Below are positions 18,176 to 26,124 of a DNA stretch of 64,000 nucleotides, in pieces. Both the position numbers and the translations under genes were made by a program. Location of the stretch: contig NZ_CP016617.1 of assembly GCF_002741015.1 (NCBI RefSeq), positions 930,001 to 994,000 on the forward strand. Direction: 5' to 3'. The notes under the pieces are model-generated. The model was given only the letters and a program-made list of their open reading frames with translations, searched no databases and was not told where the DNA came from. Positions within the stretch are counted from its first letter, which is position 1; every line of letters starts with the position of its first letter. The DNA is from Microvirga ossetica (GTDB lineage Bacteria > Pseudomonadota > Alphaproteobacteria > Rhizobiales > Beijerinckiaceae).

Positions 18176-18940
18176 ATGCAGCAGCGATGGCCCGAACGGC
18201 TTTGGATCGTCCGCCACGGCGAGAGTGCTGGTAACGTGGCGCGTGATGCTGCCCACGCAGCCGGCTTGTCCCATATCGACATCGCCGATAGGGACGTGGA
18301 TGTCCCCCTGAGCTCGCTGGGAGAACAGCAATCCCGTGCCCTAGGACGTTGGTTTGCTTCTCTTCCGGAAGAGGATCGCCCCAATGTTGTGCTGACCTCC
18401 CCCTACCTCCGAGCACAGCGCACTGCCGGGTTGATCGATGCCGAAGGAGGTGTTTGTGCCAAGCGCAACACCTTTGTGGTCGACGAGCGGCTGCGCGAGA
18501 AGGAGTTCGGCGTTCTCGACCGCCTCACGCGGTCGGGCATCGAGCAGCTGCATCCCGATCAGGGCGAGTTCCGCCGGCTCCTGGGTAAGTTCTATCACCG
18601 GCCACCGGGCGGAGAGAGCTGGTGTGACGTTATCCTGCGCCTTCGTAGCGCACTGGACACCATCTCACTGCACCACAGCGGGTGTCGCGTGCTGATCGTC
18701 GGACATCAAGTTGTCGTTCTATGCTTGCGCTACCTTCTTGAGAATATGACCGAGCAGCAGATCCTTCACATCGATGCTGAGGGCGATGTTGCGAATTGTT
18801 CAGTCACTGAGTACCGCTTAGATCCAAGCATCGGCGAACATGGACAGCTAATCTTGCAGAGCTACAACTTTGTGGCTCCGCTTGAGGAAGCTGGCGCGCC
18901 TGTAACATCAGAGCCTGACGCCAAAGTCGCAGCACGATGA
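18176..18940 (+). CDS. Histidine phosphatase family protein
   Basis: A 254-aa member of the phosphoglycerate mutase-like superfamily. RHGES (residues 13-17) contains the phospho-accepting histidine; LTSPYLRAQRTAGLI, the acid residue in the REKEFG region and GHQVVVLCLRYLL (second catalytic histidine) complete the site. The substrate is unknown. It overlaps the nnrD start by four bases (ATGA), so the two are translationally coupled. With an EcfG-type promoter in front, both are probably stress-induced. GAGGG precedes the ATG. Confidence 0.88.
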   Translation: MQQRWPERLWIVRHGESAGNVARDAAHAAGLSHIDIADRDVDVPLSSLGEQQSRALGRWFASLPEEDRPNVVLTSPYLRAQRTAGLIDAEGGVCAKRNTFVVDERLREKEFGVLDRLTRSGIEQLHPDQGEFRRLLGKFYHRPPGGESWCDVILRLRSALDTISLHHSGCRVLIVGHQVVVLCLRYLLENMTEQQILHIDAEGDVANCSVTEYRLDPSIGEHGQLILQSYNFVAPLEEAGAPVTSEPDAKVAAR

Positions 18941-19827
18941 GCGATGGCGCGATCACAGCTGAATTTTTGAGCCGTACGCCACTGCGGCAGCCGGCAGACG
19001 ATGGCGACAAGGACCAGCGCGGCCGTGTGCTGGTGATTGCCGGAAGCTTGACTGTGCCTGGGGCCGCTCTGCTTGCCGCGACTGCGGCATTGCGTGCGGG
19101 AGCCGGCAAGCTTCAGATCGCGACCTGCCAGAGCATCGCGATCCAGCTTGGTCTCGCCGTGCCAGAGGCGCTTGTCCTCGGCTTGCCTGAGACTCGGTCT
19201 GGCGAGATTGATCCGAGCGCCGCCTTGCTTCTGCGTGAGCGGACGACACGCTGTGACGCGGTTCTGATCGGACCGGGCATGATCGATGAGCAAATGGCTG
19301 CCGCGTTGACGGCCAACGTATTGGACTGCGATCCAGGCGCAGCATTCGTTCTGGACGCTGCGGCGTTGGGGAAGCTGAAAAACTTGGCAACCGTTCTTGC
19401 CCGCCACAATGGCCAGGTGGTGATCACGCCTCATGCGGGCGAGATGGCCAACCTGCTGAGTATCGACAAGCATGAGATCCTGCGCAACCCGGCCGAGGTT
19501 GCGACCGAGACGGCGAGTTTGCTCAACTGTGTTGTGGCGCTCAAAGGATCCTGCACCTACATCGCTGCTCCAGGCGGGGGTGCATGGACGTACAATGACG
19601 GCAATATCGGCTTGGCGACATCAGGCTCAGGAGATACGCTCGCGGGTATCATCGCGGGCCTTCTAGCCCGCGGCGTTACTCCGCTCCAGGCGGCGCAATG
19701 GGGCGTTTACCTTCACGGCGAGGCCGGCAATCGGTTGGCGCAATCCCGCGGTCCTCTTGGATTTCTCGCCCGCGAGCTTCTCGCCGAGATCCCTGTGATC
19801 ATGGCGGCCTTCCATCATGTTCGATAG
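18937..19827 (+). CDS. nnrD: ADP-dependent NAD(P)H-hydrate dehydratase
   Basis: A 296-aa ribokinase-fold protein of the CARKD/NnrD type. It has RGRVLVIAGSLTVPGAALLA, GAGKLQIAT, DAVLIGPGM, VITPHAGEMANLL and the catalytic ATSGSGDTLAGIIAGLLARG. The family removes water from damaged NADHX/NADPHX at the expense of ADP. The NnrE epimerase domain, usually fused at the N-terminus, is absent, as in stand-alone NnrD proteins. It is coupled to the upstream phosphatase and driven by an EcfG-type promoter, which fits a repair role in heat or oxidative stress. Confidence 0.9.
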   Translation: MSDGAITAEFLSRTPLRQPADDGDKDQRGRVLVIAGSLTVPGAALLAATAALRAGAGKLQIATCQSIAIQLGLAVPEALVLGLPETRSGEIDPSAALLLRERTTRCDAVLIGPGMIDEQMAAALTANVLDCDPGAAFVLDAAALGKLKNLATVLARHNGQVVITPHAGEMANLLSIDKHEILRNPAEVATETASLLNCVVALKGSCTYIAAPGGGAWTYNDGNIGLATSGSGDTLAGIIAGLLARGVTPLQAAQWGVYLHGEAGNRLAQSRGPLGFLARELLAEIPVIMAAFHHVR

Positions 19828-19999
19828 CGCCCCTTGAGCGTCCTTCATGAGAAAGGGAGACTGCGACAGAGTACTGAAGCGCATCGTTGGCGTAGACACG
19901 ACAATGAGGATCGGCCGCACGGTGCTCTTGGGCACGACCCTCCGTCGATCCAAAGAATGGGCTCGGCGCAGATCCATGCCTGCCAATGCAGGATCCGGA

Positions 20000-20746
20000 T
20001 CAGTTAACGAGTGAGAGTTTCTCGGTAGCCCGCAGGTTCTCGTTGGCCCACATCGCGGCTTGGGTGCGATTGGCGGCACCGATCTTGCGCAGGATCGATT
20101 TCACGTGAACTTTGATCGTCGACTCCGTGATATCGAGCCTCCTGGCAATGACCTTGTTGGCGTCGCCGCCCATCAGGGACTGCAAGATGACAGTCTCTCT
20201 GGGCGACAGTTTCGTCACCCTCGGATCAGGAGCGCTTTTCTCAGATGTCGATGAGATCCGACCAACGCTCGAAACCGTTGATGCGTGATTGAGAAGGCAG
20301 TTGACTACGCTTCTGGGCAGGATCTGCTCGCCGAGCACCGTCAGTTCGAGGACGTTGATCAGTACTTCACGACTTACCGTGGCAAGGCAGAAGCTATCAA
20401 CCCCGGCCGAGACCGCAAGCTGGATTAGGTTAAGGTCAAAGTCGTTGGCGATGGCCGCAACGCGAGCTGAGGGACGTTGCCTCTTGGCGCCTTCAACAAG
20501 CATGATTGTCTGTTCAAGAGATCCGCTGGCATCAACGATATACAGAGCAGGTTCTGCCTGACCTGATAATGAGGTGTCTCCAGTACGCCCGCTGACGGCT
20601 ACACCGAAGCGGGTCCCATTCAGCAGATGCGTCAGACCAGCCCCAAGCAGCGCATTGCCACACAGTAATACAGTTGCGACACGCGCGCTTGAGCTTTCTG
20701 CTTGTCCAATTGAGTTTGTCGCGCCGCCGGATTTATCGCCAAACAT
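20000..20746 (-). CDS. LuxR family DNA-binding response regulator
   Basis: A 248-aa protein with an N-terminal receiver-like domain (VATVLLCGNALLGAGLTHLL) and a C-terminal LuxR/GerE helix-turn-helix (LSPRETVILQSLMGGDANKV, STIKVHVKSILRKIG). The receiver is atypical: the usual acidic pair is replaced by CGN and the expected phospho-aspartate loop reads YIVDASG, so phosphorylation may be altered. It is similar in layout to NarL-type proteins of rhizobia. It is monocistronic and convergent with nnrD. No cognate kinase is nearby. Confidence 0.88.
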   Translation of the reverse strand: MFGDKSGGATNSIGQAESSSARVATVLLCGNALLGAGLTHLLNGTRFGVAVSGRTGDTSLSGQAEPALYIVDASGSLEQTIMLVEGAKRQRPSARVAAIANDFDLNLIQLAVSAGVDSFCLATVSREVLINVLELTVLGEQILPRSVVNCLLNHASTVSSVGRISSTSEKSAPDPRVTKLSPRETVILQSLMGGDANKVIARRLDITESTIKVHVKSILRKIGAANRTQAAMWANENLRATEKLSLVN

Positions 20747-21437
20747 GTCCCGAGCCTTTGTATGGTCCGACGCAACTACTGCGCGTTCGTCACAGATGAT
20801 GAAGAACCCGGCGTGAGCAATAGCAGACAGCCACTACTACTTACTACGAGGTACACATTAGTACGTAAGGGCGCCGCCACGTTAAGCCTGATTTAAAGAT
20901 GCCATGGACAGCGATCTGATCAGCCACCTGCGGAGAGAAGCTGTGTTCCTTTTGCAACCATGGATGTGCCAATGCCTCGGATCAGTTGACGAGAGTCCAG
21001 TCAAAGGTGGGTTGTCTGCCCCTTTGCCAACGGACACTATGCGATTCTTCATCTCCATCGTAGCGCGGGGCGCAATCCCCCTCATCGGCTTTCTCGCCCA
21101 AGCTGCCGGGATGTAGGCTCAGACCCTAAACGGCATTCGCATCGGGGAAGCGATCGCGTCGGCATCGAGGACCGTGGGCAAGCCAACCTTCAAGGTTACC
21201 GCAGGGCCGCACGAGGAGGTTGGGAGATTGCCTGACGGCAACTAGCTCGCGCTCGCCACCGATCCAGGGAACGGGCGGATCGCCTATGCGAGGAGACCAG
21301 TGGAGGCCGGCCAACTTCCCTGGCTTCACGTACGGCGGCCAGGTCCGTTGGGTATGTGCCTGACCTCAAGGTCACGTCAGAGCCCGGCAAGAAGTTGATA
21401 GCCGCCGCCAGATCACGGCCGTAGGTTCTAACATCCT
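20747..21437. other. Intergenic region of about 690 bp
   Basis: No gene, repeat or RNA signature that I can support. Small open frames on both strands lack ribosome binding sites and motifs. Confidence 0.4.
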
Positions 21438-21463
21438 GGAACGCGGCTTACAGGCCTAGCGTT
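21438..21463 (+). promoter_or_regulatory. EcfG-type (general stress) promoter
   Basis: GGAAC at 21438-21442, 17-nt spacer, CGTT at 21460-21463: an exact match, 52 nt before the GTG of the next gene. Confidence 0.7.
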
Positions 21464-21515
21464 GAGTTGCGCAGGATGCCGCTAAACCTGTGTCGAGTGC
21501 TCTGGAGGGCTTGTA

Positions 21516-22073
21516 GTGAACATCCCCGGTATCAACAACCGATCCGTGCCCGACAAAGAAGAGCGTCAGTCTGCGGAGTGTCTCCCGGACAATAAGCTGC
21601 CCGAGAACTCGCAGGAGAACCTCGATGCAAGGCTCGACCACGCCATTGAGGAAACCTTCCCAACCAGTGATCCGGTCTCTGTCACCATCACCAAAGGCCC
21701 TGAGCCTGACCGTCCCGATCAGGAAGCTCGACCGGAGCGGGACTCAACGGAGCAAGTTCTGGATCAGGTGCGGGAAGCCCTGCATGACGTTACAACGCAA
21801 GCGTCTGGACGAGCCCGTGAATTGTATAATCGAGGCGAACATTACGTCCGACAAGCAGGAGAGCAGTACCCAGAGGCCGAGCGGTACATTCGTGCGGGCG
21901 AGCGAGCCGTGACCCAGCGGGTGACAGCGAACCCGTTGCTCGCGCTGTTGATGGCAGGTATTGCGGGATATGCGCTGGCGTGGCTGATCCATGGCAAGAA
22001 GGGAGATAGGAAACCTGATGTGCCAGATTATGACCGAACCCATCGCGGGTACGCACCACACCGTGAAGGGTAA
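21516..22073 (+). CDS. Stress-associated membrane-anchored protein (ElaB/DUF883-like C-terminus)
   Basis: A 185-aa protein from a GTG start behind CTGGAGGG. The N-terminal half is polar and contains ARLDHAIEETFPTSDPVSVT, a short motif common in small rhizobial stress proteins. The middle is a helical, amphipathic segment (QVLDQVREALHDVTTQASGR, GEQYPEAERYIRAGERAV). The C-terminus has one transmembrane helix (NPLLALLMAGIAGYALAWLI) and a charged tail, as in ribosome- or membrane-associated YqjD/ElaB proteins. The EcfG-type promoter supports stress induction. Function unknown. Confidence 0.78.
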   Translation: MNIPGINNRSVPDKEERQSAECLPDNKLPENSQENLDARLDHAIEETFPTSDPVSVTITKGPEPDRPDQEARPERDSTEQVLDQVREALHDVTTQASGRARELYNRGEHYVRQAGEQYPEAERYIRAGERAVTQRVTANPLLALLMAGIAGYALAWLIHGKKGDRKPDVPDYDRTHRGYAPHREG

Positions 22074-22488
22074 CCTGCGTAGACACGACGAACGGGTGAA
22101 ACAAGAGTGACCGTCCACCGAGCTCTGAAGCCTCACCCATCGACAAGAACGTTAAGTGTTCTGGCGCTTGAAATGGTGGTGCGATCAGCTCCTCCTGGAG
22201 GAACGGGCTATAGGACCGCTTCGCGGGAAACCCTCAAATATCGACGGCTCTTCAAAAGCCGGATTAAGCCGCGACCAAGGATTCGGTGGATGTCGTCTCG
22301 CCAACTTTCCGAGCGCTCTCGCGCTGACGGTTGTCCATCGGCTCGTGGCATGCATATAGCGGAACGATCGGAACGCGGACCCAATCCTTGGCACGACAGG
22401 CAGGGGCACATTTCCTTGCTGGCGCATTGGACCTTTGTGAGCTCGTTCCCGTTCAAGCCTCGCGGCCTTACTCTTATGGGGTCGCAGG

Positions 22489-22540
22489 CGCCCTGGCCGG
22501 AGTGGAAGTGGTGTTCGGCTCCAGGCCGGGGCGTTTTATT
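22489..22540 (+). terminator. Stem-loop with T run (hairpin 1)
   Basis: CGCCCTGGCC at 22489-22498 pairs with GGCCGGGGCG at 22524-22533 (one T-G pair), followed by TTTTATT. It looks like a rho-independent terminator with a 25-nt loop. Confidence 0.5.
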
Positions 22541-22674
22541 TGAGAGCTAATCCGAATGCTGAGGGCGACACTTCTGGGATTATGTGACTGACCTTCTGAG
22601 ATGTTGTGAATCAGCAAGAGCAGCGTATCCTCTATAGCGTGGCTTTTCTTTTGTTTTGCAAAGGCAAGTCCACT

Positions 22675-22714
22675 GGCGCCCTGGTGGTGGAGCCGGAAGA
22701 CCATGGCCAGGGCG
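22675..22714 (+). repeat. Related stem-loop without T run (hairpin 2)
   Basis: GGCGCCCTGG at 22675-22684 faces CCAGGGCG at 22707-22714. Eight base pairs share the CGCCCTGG core with hairpins 1 and 3. Confidence 0.4.
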
Positions 22715-22777
22715 TCCGACCAGACACCAATTGTTTACCTGGTCGCGTCAGAGTTCTTGCATCGGGCGCGTTGCGTA

Positions 22778-23008
22778 TCAGCCCGTCGAAATGCGGGTTG
22801 CCCTCTCCCGCAGGAACGCCCTGGCTGAGGCCCAAGACCGTACTCGGCCGGGGCGTTTTCTTTCCGTGTCGGCGGCGTCCTCATCCCTCTCCGCCGCATC
22901 GAGAGCATCGACGAGCCTTTGCAGCTCGTCGGACAGCGGGGCCATGAAGGTGTCCTGATAATGCTTGCCCAGCGTCTGCCCTATGAAAGAGGCCAGCGAC
23001 CTCGGCAG
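22778..23008 (-). pseudogene. NepR-like anti-sigma factor fragment
   Basis: The minus-strand frame after a TGA at 23009 reads SLASFIGQTLGKHYQD, then TFMAPLSDELQRLVDALDAA. This follows the NepR pattern (IG..L...Y.D....P..D....L...LD), with the two amphipathic helices that clamp EcfG. No usual start codon precedes the first helix; the only ATG falls inside it, and the tail after 22860 is atypical. It is probably a decayed second nepR. The assignment is from pattern only. Confidence 0.4.
22817..22863 (+). terminator. Stem-loop with T run (hairpin 3)
   Basis: CGCCCTGGC at 22817-22825 pairs with GCCGGGGCG at 22847-22855 and is followed by TTTTCTTT. It shares core and terminal T run with hairpin 1. 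Confidence 0.5.
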
Positions 23009-23047
23009 TCAGGATGGGGCACTTTGTTCGCAAGTTCACATATCTCT

Positions 23048-23072
23048 GGAACCCCCGTCCGTTCGGTCGGTT
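23048..23072 (+). promoter_or_regulatory. EcfG-like promoter (GGTT variant)
   Basis: GGAAC at 23048-23052, 16-nt spacer, GGTT at 23069-23072, 30 nt before the first SemiSWEET start. It differs from consensus only in the first base of the -10 element. Confidence 0.5.
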
Positions 23073-23102
23073 GATGACGTTCATCCGAATGGAGAACAGA
23101 GC

Positions 23103-23381
23103 ATGCAGACATGGTGGCTAACGACGTTGGGCCTGGTGGCGGGACTGTGCACCAGCCTCAGCTTCGTGCCGCAGGTGCTCAAGGCTTGGCGCGAAGGCGA
23201 CACGGAAGCGATCTCGAAGCGTATGTACGTGGCGTCGCTGATTGCCTACGGGCTTTGGATCGTGCACGGGCTGATGATCACCAGCGTGCCGATTATGCTA
23301 TTCAACGCCGTCAATGTCGTTCTCGCCGGCCTCATCCTGGTGCTGAAGCTGCGCGGCCTGAAGGCGGCACAGGGACGCTAA
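23103..23381 (+). CDS. SemiSWEET family transporter, copy 1
   Basis: A 92-aa protein with three transmembrane helices, one MtN3/saliva half-unit. TM1 reads LGLVAGLCTSLSFVPQVLKA with the PQ motif at residues 23-24; then AISKRMYVASLIAYGLWIVH and VPIMLFNAVNVVLAGLILVL. SemiSWEETs dimerise in the inner membrane to move sugars by facilitated diffusion; the substrate cannot be told. The next SemiSWEET starts three bases after this stop. An EcfG-like promoter lies in front. Confidence 0.92.
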   Translation: MQTWWLTTLGLVAGLCTSLSFVPQVLKAWREGDTEAISKRMYVASLIAYGLWIVHGLMITSVPIMLFNAVNVVLAGLILVLKLRGLKAAQGR

Positions 23382-23384
23382 TTC

Positions 23385-23726
23385 ATGGATATACCGTTCT
23401 CAACTCTCGTCGGATTCGGGGCTGGCTGCATCGGCCTCTACAGCCTCTTGCCGCAGGTCGTGAAATGCTGCCGGACCGGTGACGTGGCTGCCATCTCACT
23501 ACGCATGTTTGCGGTACGCATCTTCGGGCTGCTGCTCTGGACGGTGTACGGCTATGCGCTCGGTAGTTTACCCGTACTAATCTTCAGCGCTCTCGGCTTG
23601 GTGCTGAGTACAGTCATTCTGGTCCTAAAGGTTCGTGGCTCCCGCACGCAGCCCGCTGGCGACGAATGCAGCCGGGACGTAGTGCGAGAAGAAAACCCGG
23701 GCTCTGCTGACCCCGTCGCAGGCTGA
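23385..23726 (+). CDS. SemiSWEET family transporter, copy 2
   Basis: A 113-aa protein with the same three-helix plan: LVGFGAGCIGLYSLLPQVVK (PQ at residues 23-24), VAAISLRMFAVRIFGLLLWT and LIFSALGLVLSTVILVLK. A hydrophilic tail of about 25 residues is absent from copy 1. It lies three bases behind copy 1 in the same operon. The sequences differ considerably, so it is not a recent duplication. Co-expression suggests a possible heterodimer, which is inference. Confidence 0.9.
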   Translation: MDIPFSTLVGFGAGCIGLYSLLPQVVKCCRTGDVAAISLRMFAVRIFGLLLWTVYGYALGSLPVLIFSALGLVLSTVILVLKVRGSRTQPAGDECSRDVVREENPGSADPVAG

Positions 23727-24050
23727 GCCCATGTCTCCACATCGTTGCTGTCGATATCGGGCCAACTCTCGATAATCCAGAATGCCTTTGTCAAATAGGA
23801 GCGCGCTGAACGGCGGTCCCCGCTATATTGTCAACGCCGTTTGGATTCTGGTCCCACCGCCTCCGTCTCCTGCGCCTGGCGCGGAGCCTCCCCGGCCTGA
23901 ACGAGACGGTCCTGCGTCCCTTCCATGGGCGAAACCATCCGGTCCCTTGCGTGGCCCGCGAAACAATTCCGCGCGCCCATCGTTCGTCATGAGATCTGGC
24001 TTCGGAGACGGAACCCGGTGCCCAACAGTCGGGTCAGAGCTGAGGATGAC
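23727..24050. other. Intergenic region, nothing recognised
   Basis: About 320 bp between the SemiSWEET pair and the DUF2243 gene. A GGAAC at 24011 lacks a matching -10 element. Confidence 0.4.
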
Positions 24051-24830
24051 GTGATACGCACCGATGCCAATGGCCGTTATCGGTGGTCAGGCTACCTGCT
24101 TGGATTCGCGCTCGGCGGCTTCTTTGACGGCATCCTGCTGCACCAGATCCTCCAATGGCATCATCTTCTGAGCGCGATCAACAGCATGGACATCCGCTTC
24201 CAGGTGGCCGCCGACGGCTACTTCCATGCTTTCATGTATGTGATAGCGGTTGCAGGACTCTGGCTGCTGTGGGCTTCGAGAAAGGCGCCCGATCGTCCCG
24301 CGGGCCGTCTGCTGCTCGCCACGATCCTGATCGGGTTCGGTGCCTGGCACGTGGTGGATGCGGTCCTGTCTCATTGGGTGCTCGGCATCCACCGGATCCG
24401 CATGGACAGTGGCAGCCCGCTGATTTGGGATCTTCTCTGGTTCGGTATCTTCGGGGTCATGCCCCTGGTCATCGGCTGGCTGAGAAATGGGACAGACGAT
24501 GACGACCGGATGCAGGTCAGCCGAAGCGCCACTGTCGTCCGCTTGCTTGCAGGACTTCTCGTCATCGGGGCGGGCGCTCAAGCCTTGCGGCCGGCTCCGG
24601 ATAACGGGTTCACGACCGTGCTGTTTGCGCCTGGCATCTCTCAAGAGCGCATCTTCAGGGGGATTGGAGCGGTGGATGGACGGGTGGCGTGGACCGACGG
24701 GACCGGGGAGCTCGTTGTGATCCGGATCGCTGCTGGGCAATCCCGGCATGCGCTGTTCCGGCACGGGGCAATCCTTGTGAGCGGCGCCGGGTTCCCGGCC
24801 GGGTGCTTTGACTACCTTACAACAGGCTGA
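24051..24830 (+). CDS. DUF2243 domain-containing membrane protein
   Basis: A 259-aa integral membrane protein. The DUF2243 core reads YLLGFALGGFFDGILLHQIL, QWHHLLSA, DGYFHAFMYVIAVAGLWLLW, GAWHVVDAVLSHWVLGIHRI and WDLLWFGIFGVMPLVIGWLR: four helices rich in conserved histidines (HQ, HH, H, H), suggesting metal or haem contact. After a fifth helix the C-terminal part is soluble. The GTG at 24051, behind GAGG, is chosen because the upstream in-frame 42 residues are not membrane-like; an ATG start at 23925 cannot be excluded. Function unknown. Confidence 0.8.
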   Translation: MIRTDANGRYRWSGYLLGFALGGFFDGILLHQILQWHHLLSAINSMDIRFQVAADGYFHAFMYVIAVAGLWLLWASRKAPDRPAGRLLLATILIGFGAWHVVDAVLSHWVLGIHRIRMDSGSPLIWDLLWFGIFGVMPLVIGWLRNGTDDDDRMQVSRSATVVRLLAGLLVIGAGAQALRPAPDNGFTTVLFAPGISQERIFRGIGAVDGRVAWTDGTGELVVIRIAAGQSRHALFRHGAILVSGAGFPAGCFDYLTTG

Positions 24831-24850
24831 TTTGGGCAACTGCTCCTATA

Positions 24851-25513
24851 TCAGTGTCCGGTTGCCGCATGAGGGGCAGCCACGGGCTTCGACTCCGACG
24901 ACCCGCGTTGGCGCAGGTAGATGCCGAGCACCAGCAGCACCCCGATCGACAGGAACTCGCTCTGCCAGTTCTGAAAGCTCTCGTACCAGAACTCCGCATT
25001 GGTGAGCGTCTCGGCCATGCTTTGCGGCGGTTGCCCATGCCAGAGAGCTTCCTCGTTCATCCGACGCGTGCTCCCGGCCAGGTGAAGGAAGAAGGACACG
25101 AGGAACAGCGTCACCAGCGCAATGCTGAGCGAGTGCGAGTAGAGCTTCAGCAGCAAGCCGCCCCGGTGGACGGGCCAGGGCGCATCCGGATCGCTGCGAT
25201 GCGCGGACGGTGATTCATCTTCCGGGTTGCTCTCGTCGGGCTTCTTGGACTCCGAGGCGCCCTTCTGGAACAGGAAGATGGTCAGCACAACGTAAGCCGC
25301 CATCTGGAGGAACTCGCTCTCCCAGTTCTCGAACACGGCCGAGATGAAATGGCCGCTGCCCAGGTAGTCGAGGAAGCCGATCGTGGGCAGCTCATGGAGG
25401 CGGAGTTCCTCGGCGTGAGCCCTCCAGCCGGTGAGCGCCTGCCCGATCAAGGAAACCGCGAACAGGATGAACAGGGCGACGGACAGGCCATTGTCACGCA
25501 GGAACCGACGCAT
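24851..25513 (-). CDS. DUF6766 family membrane protein
   Basis: A 220-aa protein with four predicted helices in two similar halves. The first half has FLRDNGLSVALFILFAVSLI with ENWESEFLQMAAYVVLTIFL; the second has LYSHSLSIALVTLFLVSFFL with QNWQSEFLSIGVLLVLGIYL. The repeated NW.SEFL motif is characteristic. ATG 25513 gives the usual MRRFLRDNG beginning. It is convergent with the DUF2243 gene. A weak EcfG-like promoter lies upstream. Such proteins are common next to stress genes in rhizobia; function unknown. Confidence 0.85.
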   Translation of the reverse strand: MRRFLRDNGLSVALFILFAVSLIGQALTGWRAHAEELRLHELPTIGFLDYLGSGHFISAVFENWESEFLQMAAYVVLTIFLFQKGASESKKPDESNPEDESPSAHRSDPDAPWPVHRGGLLLKLYSHSLSIALVTLFLVSFFLHLAGSTRRMNEEALWHGQPPQSMAETLTNAEFWYESFQNWQSEFLSIGVLLVLGIYLRQRGSSESKPVAAPHAATGH

Positions 25514-25549
25514 TCTCCGAACCTCAAGCGGACGCAACTGCCGAGATTC

Positions 25550-25575
25550 AACGGACCAGCGGGAGCTTTGGTTTC
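25550..25575 (-). promoter_or_regulatory. Weak EcfG-like promoter for the DUF6766 gene
   Basis: On the minus strand GAAAC (one mismatch to GGAAC) at 25575-25571 and CGTT at 25553-25550 with a 17-nt spacer. The gene start at 25513 is 36 nt downstream. Confidence 0.35.
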
Positions 25576-25590
25576 ACGACCCTCCAACCC

Positions 25591-25615
25591 GGAACCGACC
25601 CACGGCAGGGTCGTT
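25591..25615 (+). promoter_or_regulatory. EcfG-type promoter with no gene directly behind it
   Basis: GGAAC at 25591-25595, 16-nt spacer, CGTT at 25612-25615: an exact match on the plus strand. The next supported plus-strand gene starts at 26125, about 500 nt away. Confidence 0.5.
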
Positions 25616-26124
25616 CAGGATCCCCTGCTTCCACTGCTCACGTGCACTCCCCAAGATCCACCACGTACCAGTCCGCCGACGCCACTACGTCCAGCACTGA
25701 CAGGCCAACCTTCCGGAACCGGGCCGCGATGGTCATGGGTACGAGATCCGGAGCGGATCGGGCACCCGGGGGGCTGCCAAGGCGTAGATCGGGAGAACCG
25801 CTTGGCAGGACAAGCCAAGGTGACACCCCAGCCCTGTGAACAATCGGGCGGGATCGGTCTCGCCGAGCTGAAGGAACTCATCGGCGGGGCCACATCGGCG
25901 AGTCGCACTGCCCCGAGATCCGGCATAGCCCGTCAGGTCCAGGGAACCGGAATCCTGACGGCACATTGGTAGGTTCTCGGGCTGAGCCGATTGCCTGTGT
26001 GGCCGCTTCCCTGGACGAACGGTGTCCTGCCGACATTCAGGATCGCGTCTGCCGTTGAACATGTCCGACTCAGCCAACCGTAACGAACGGGTTAGATTGC
26101 TACAGCCTTGCAGGAGGCAACCTC
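25616..26124. other. Intergenic region of about 500 bp
   Basis: No coding gene supported. It may be the leader of the DUF2382 gene or encode a small RNA from the promoter at 25591. Confidence 0.35.

Larger units (their letters stand above)
22074..22777. other. Non-coding region with repeated hairpins
   Basis: No protein-coding gene that I can support. Two related stem-loops (22489-22540 and 22675-22714) are listed separately; a third lies at 22817-22863. It may be a small-RNA or terminator cluster. Confidence 0.4.

Noticed and set aside
22107..22550. Plus-strand frame of 147 codons after the stress membrane protein
   Set aside because: Basic, low-quality composition, no motif, and overlaps a terminator-like hairpin.
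24011..24036. GGAAC before the DUF2243 gene as an EcfG promoter
   Set aside because: No CGTT or GGTT at 16 or 17 nt; GGTC at best.
25615..25926. Minus-strand frames beginning MTIAARFRKVGLSVLDVV
   Set aside because: No recognisable family and no conserved partner. Too weak to call a gene.
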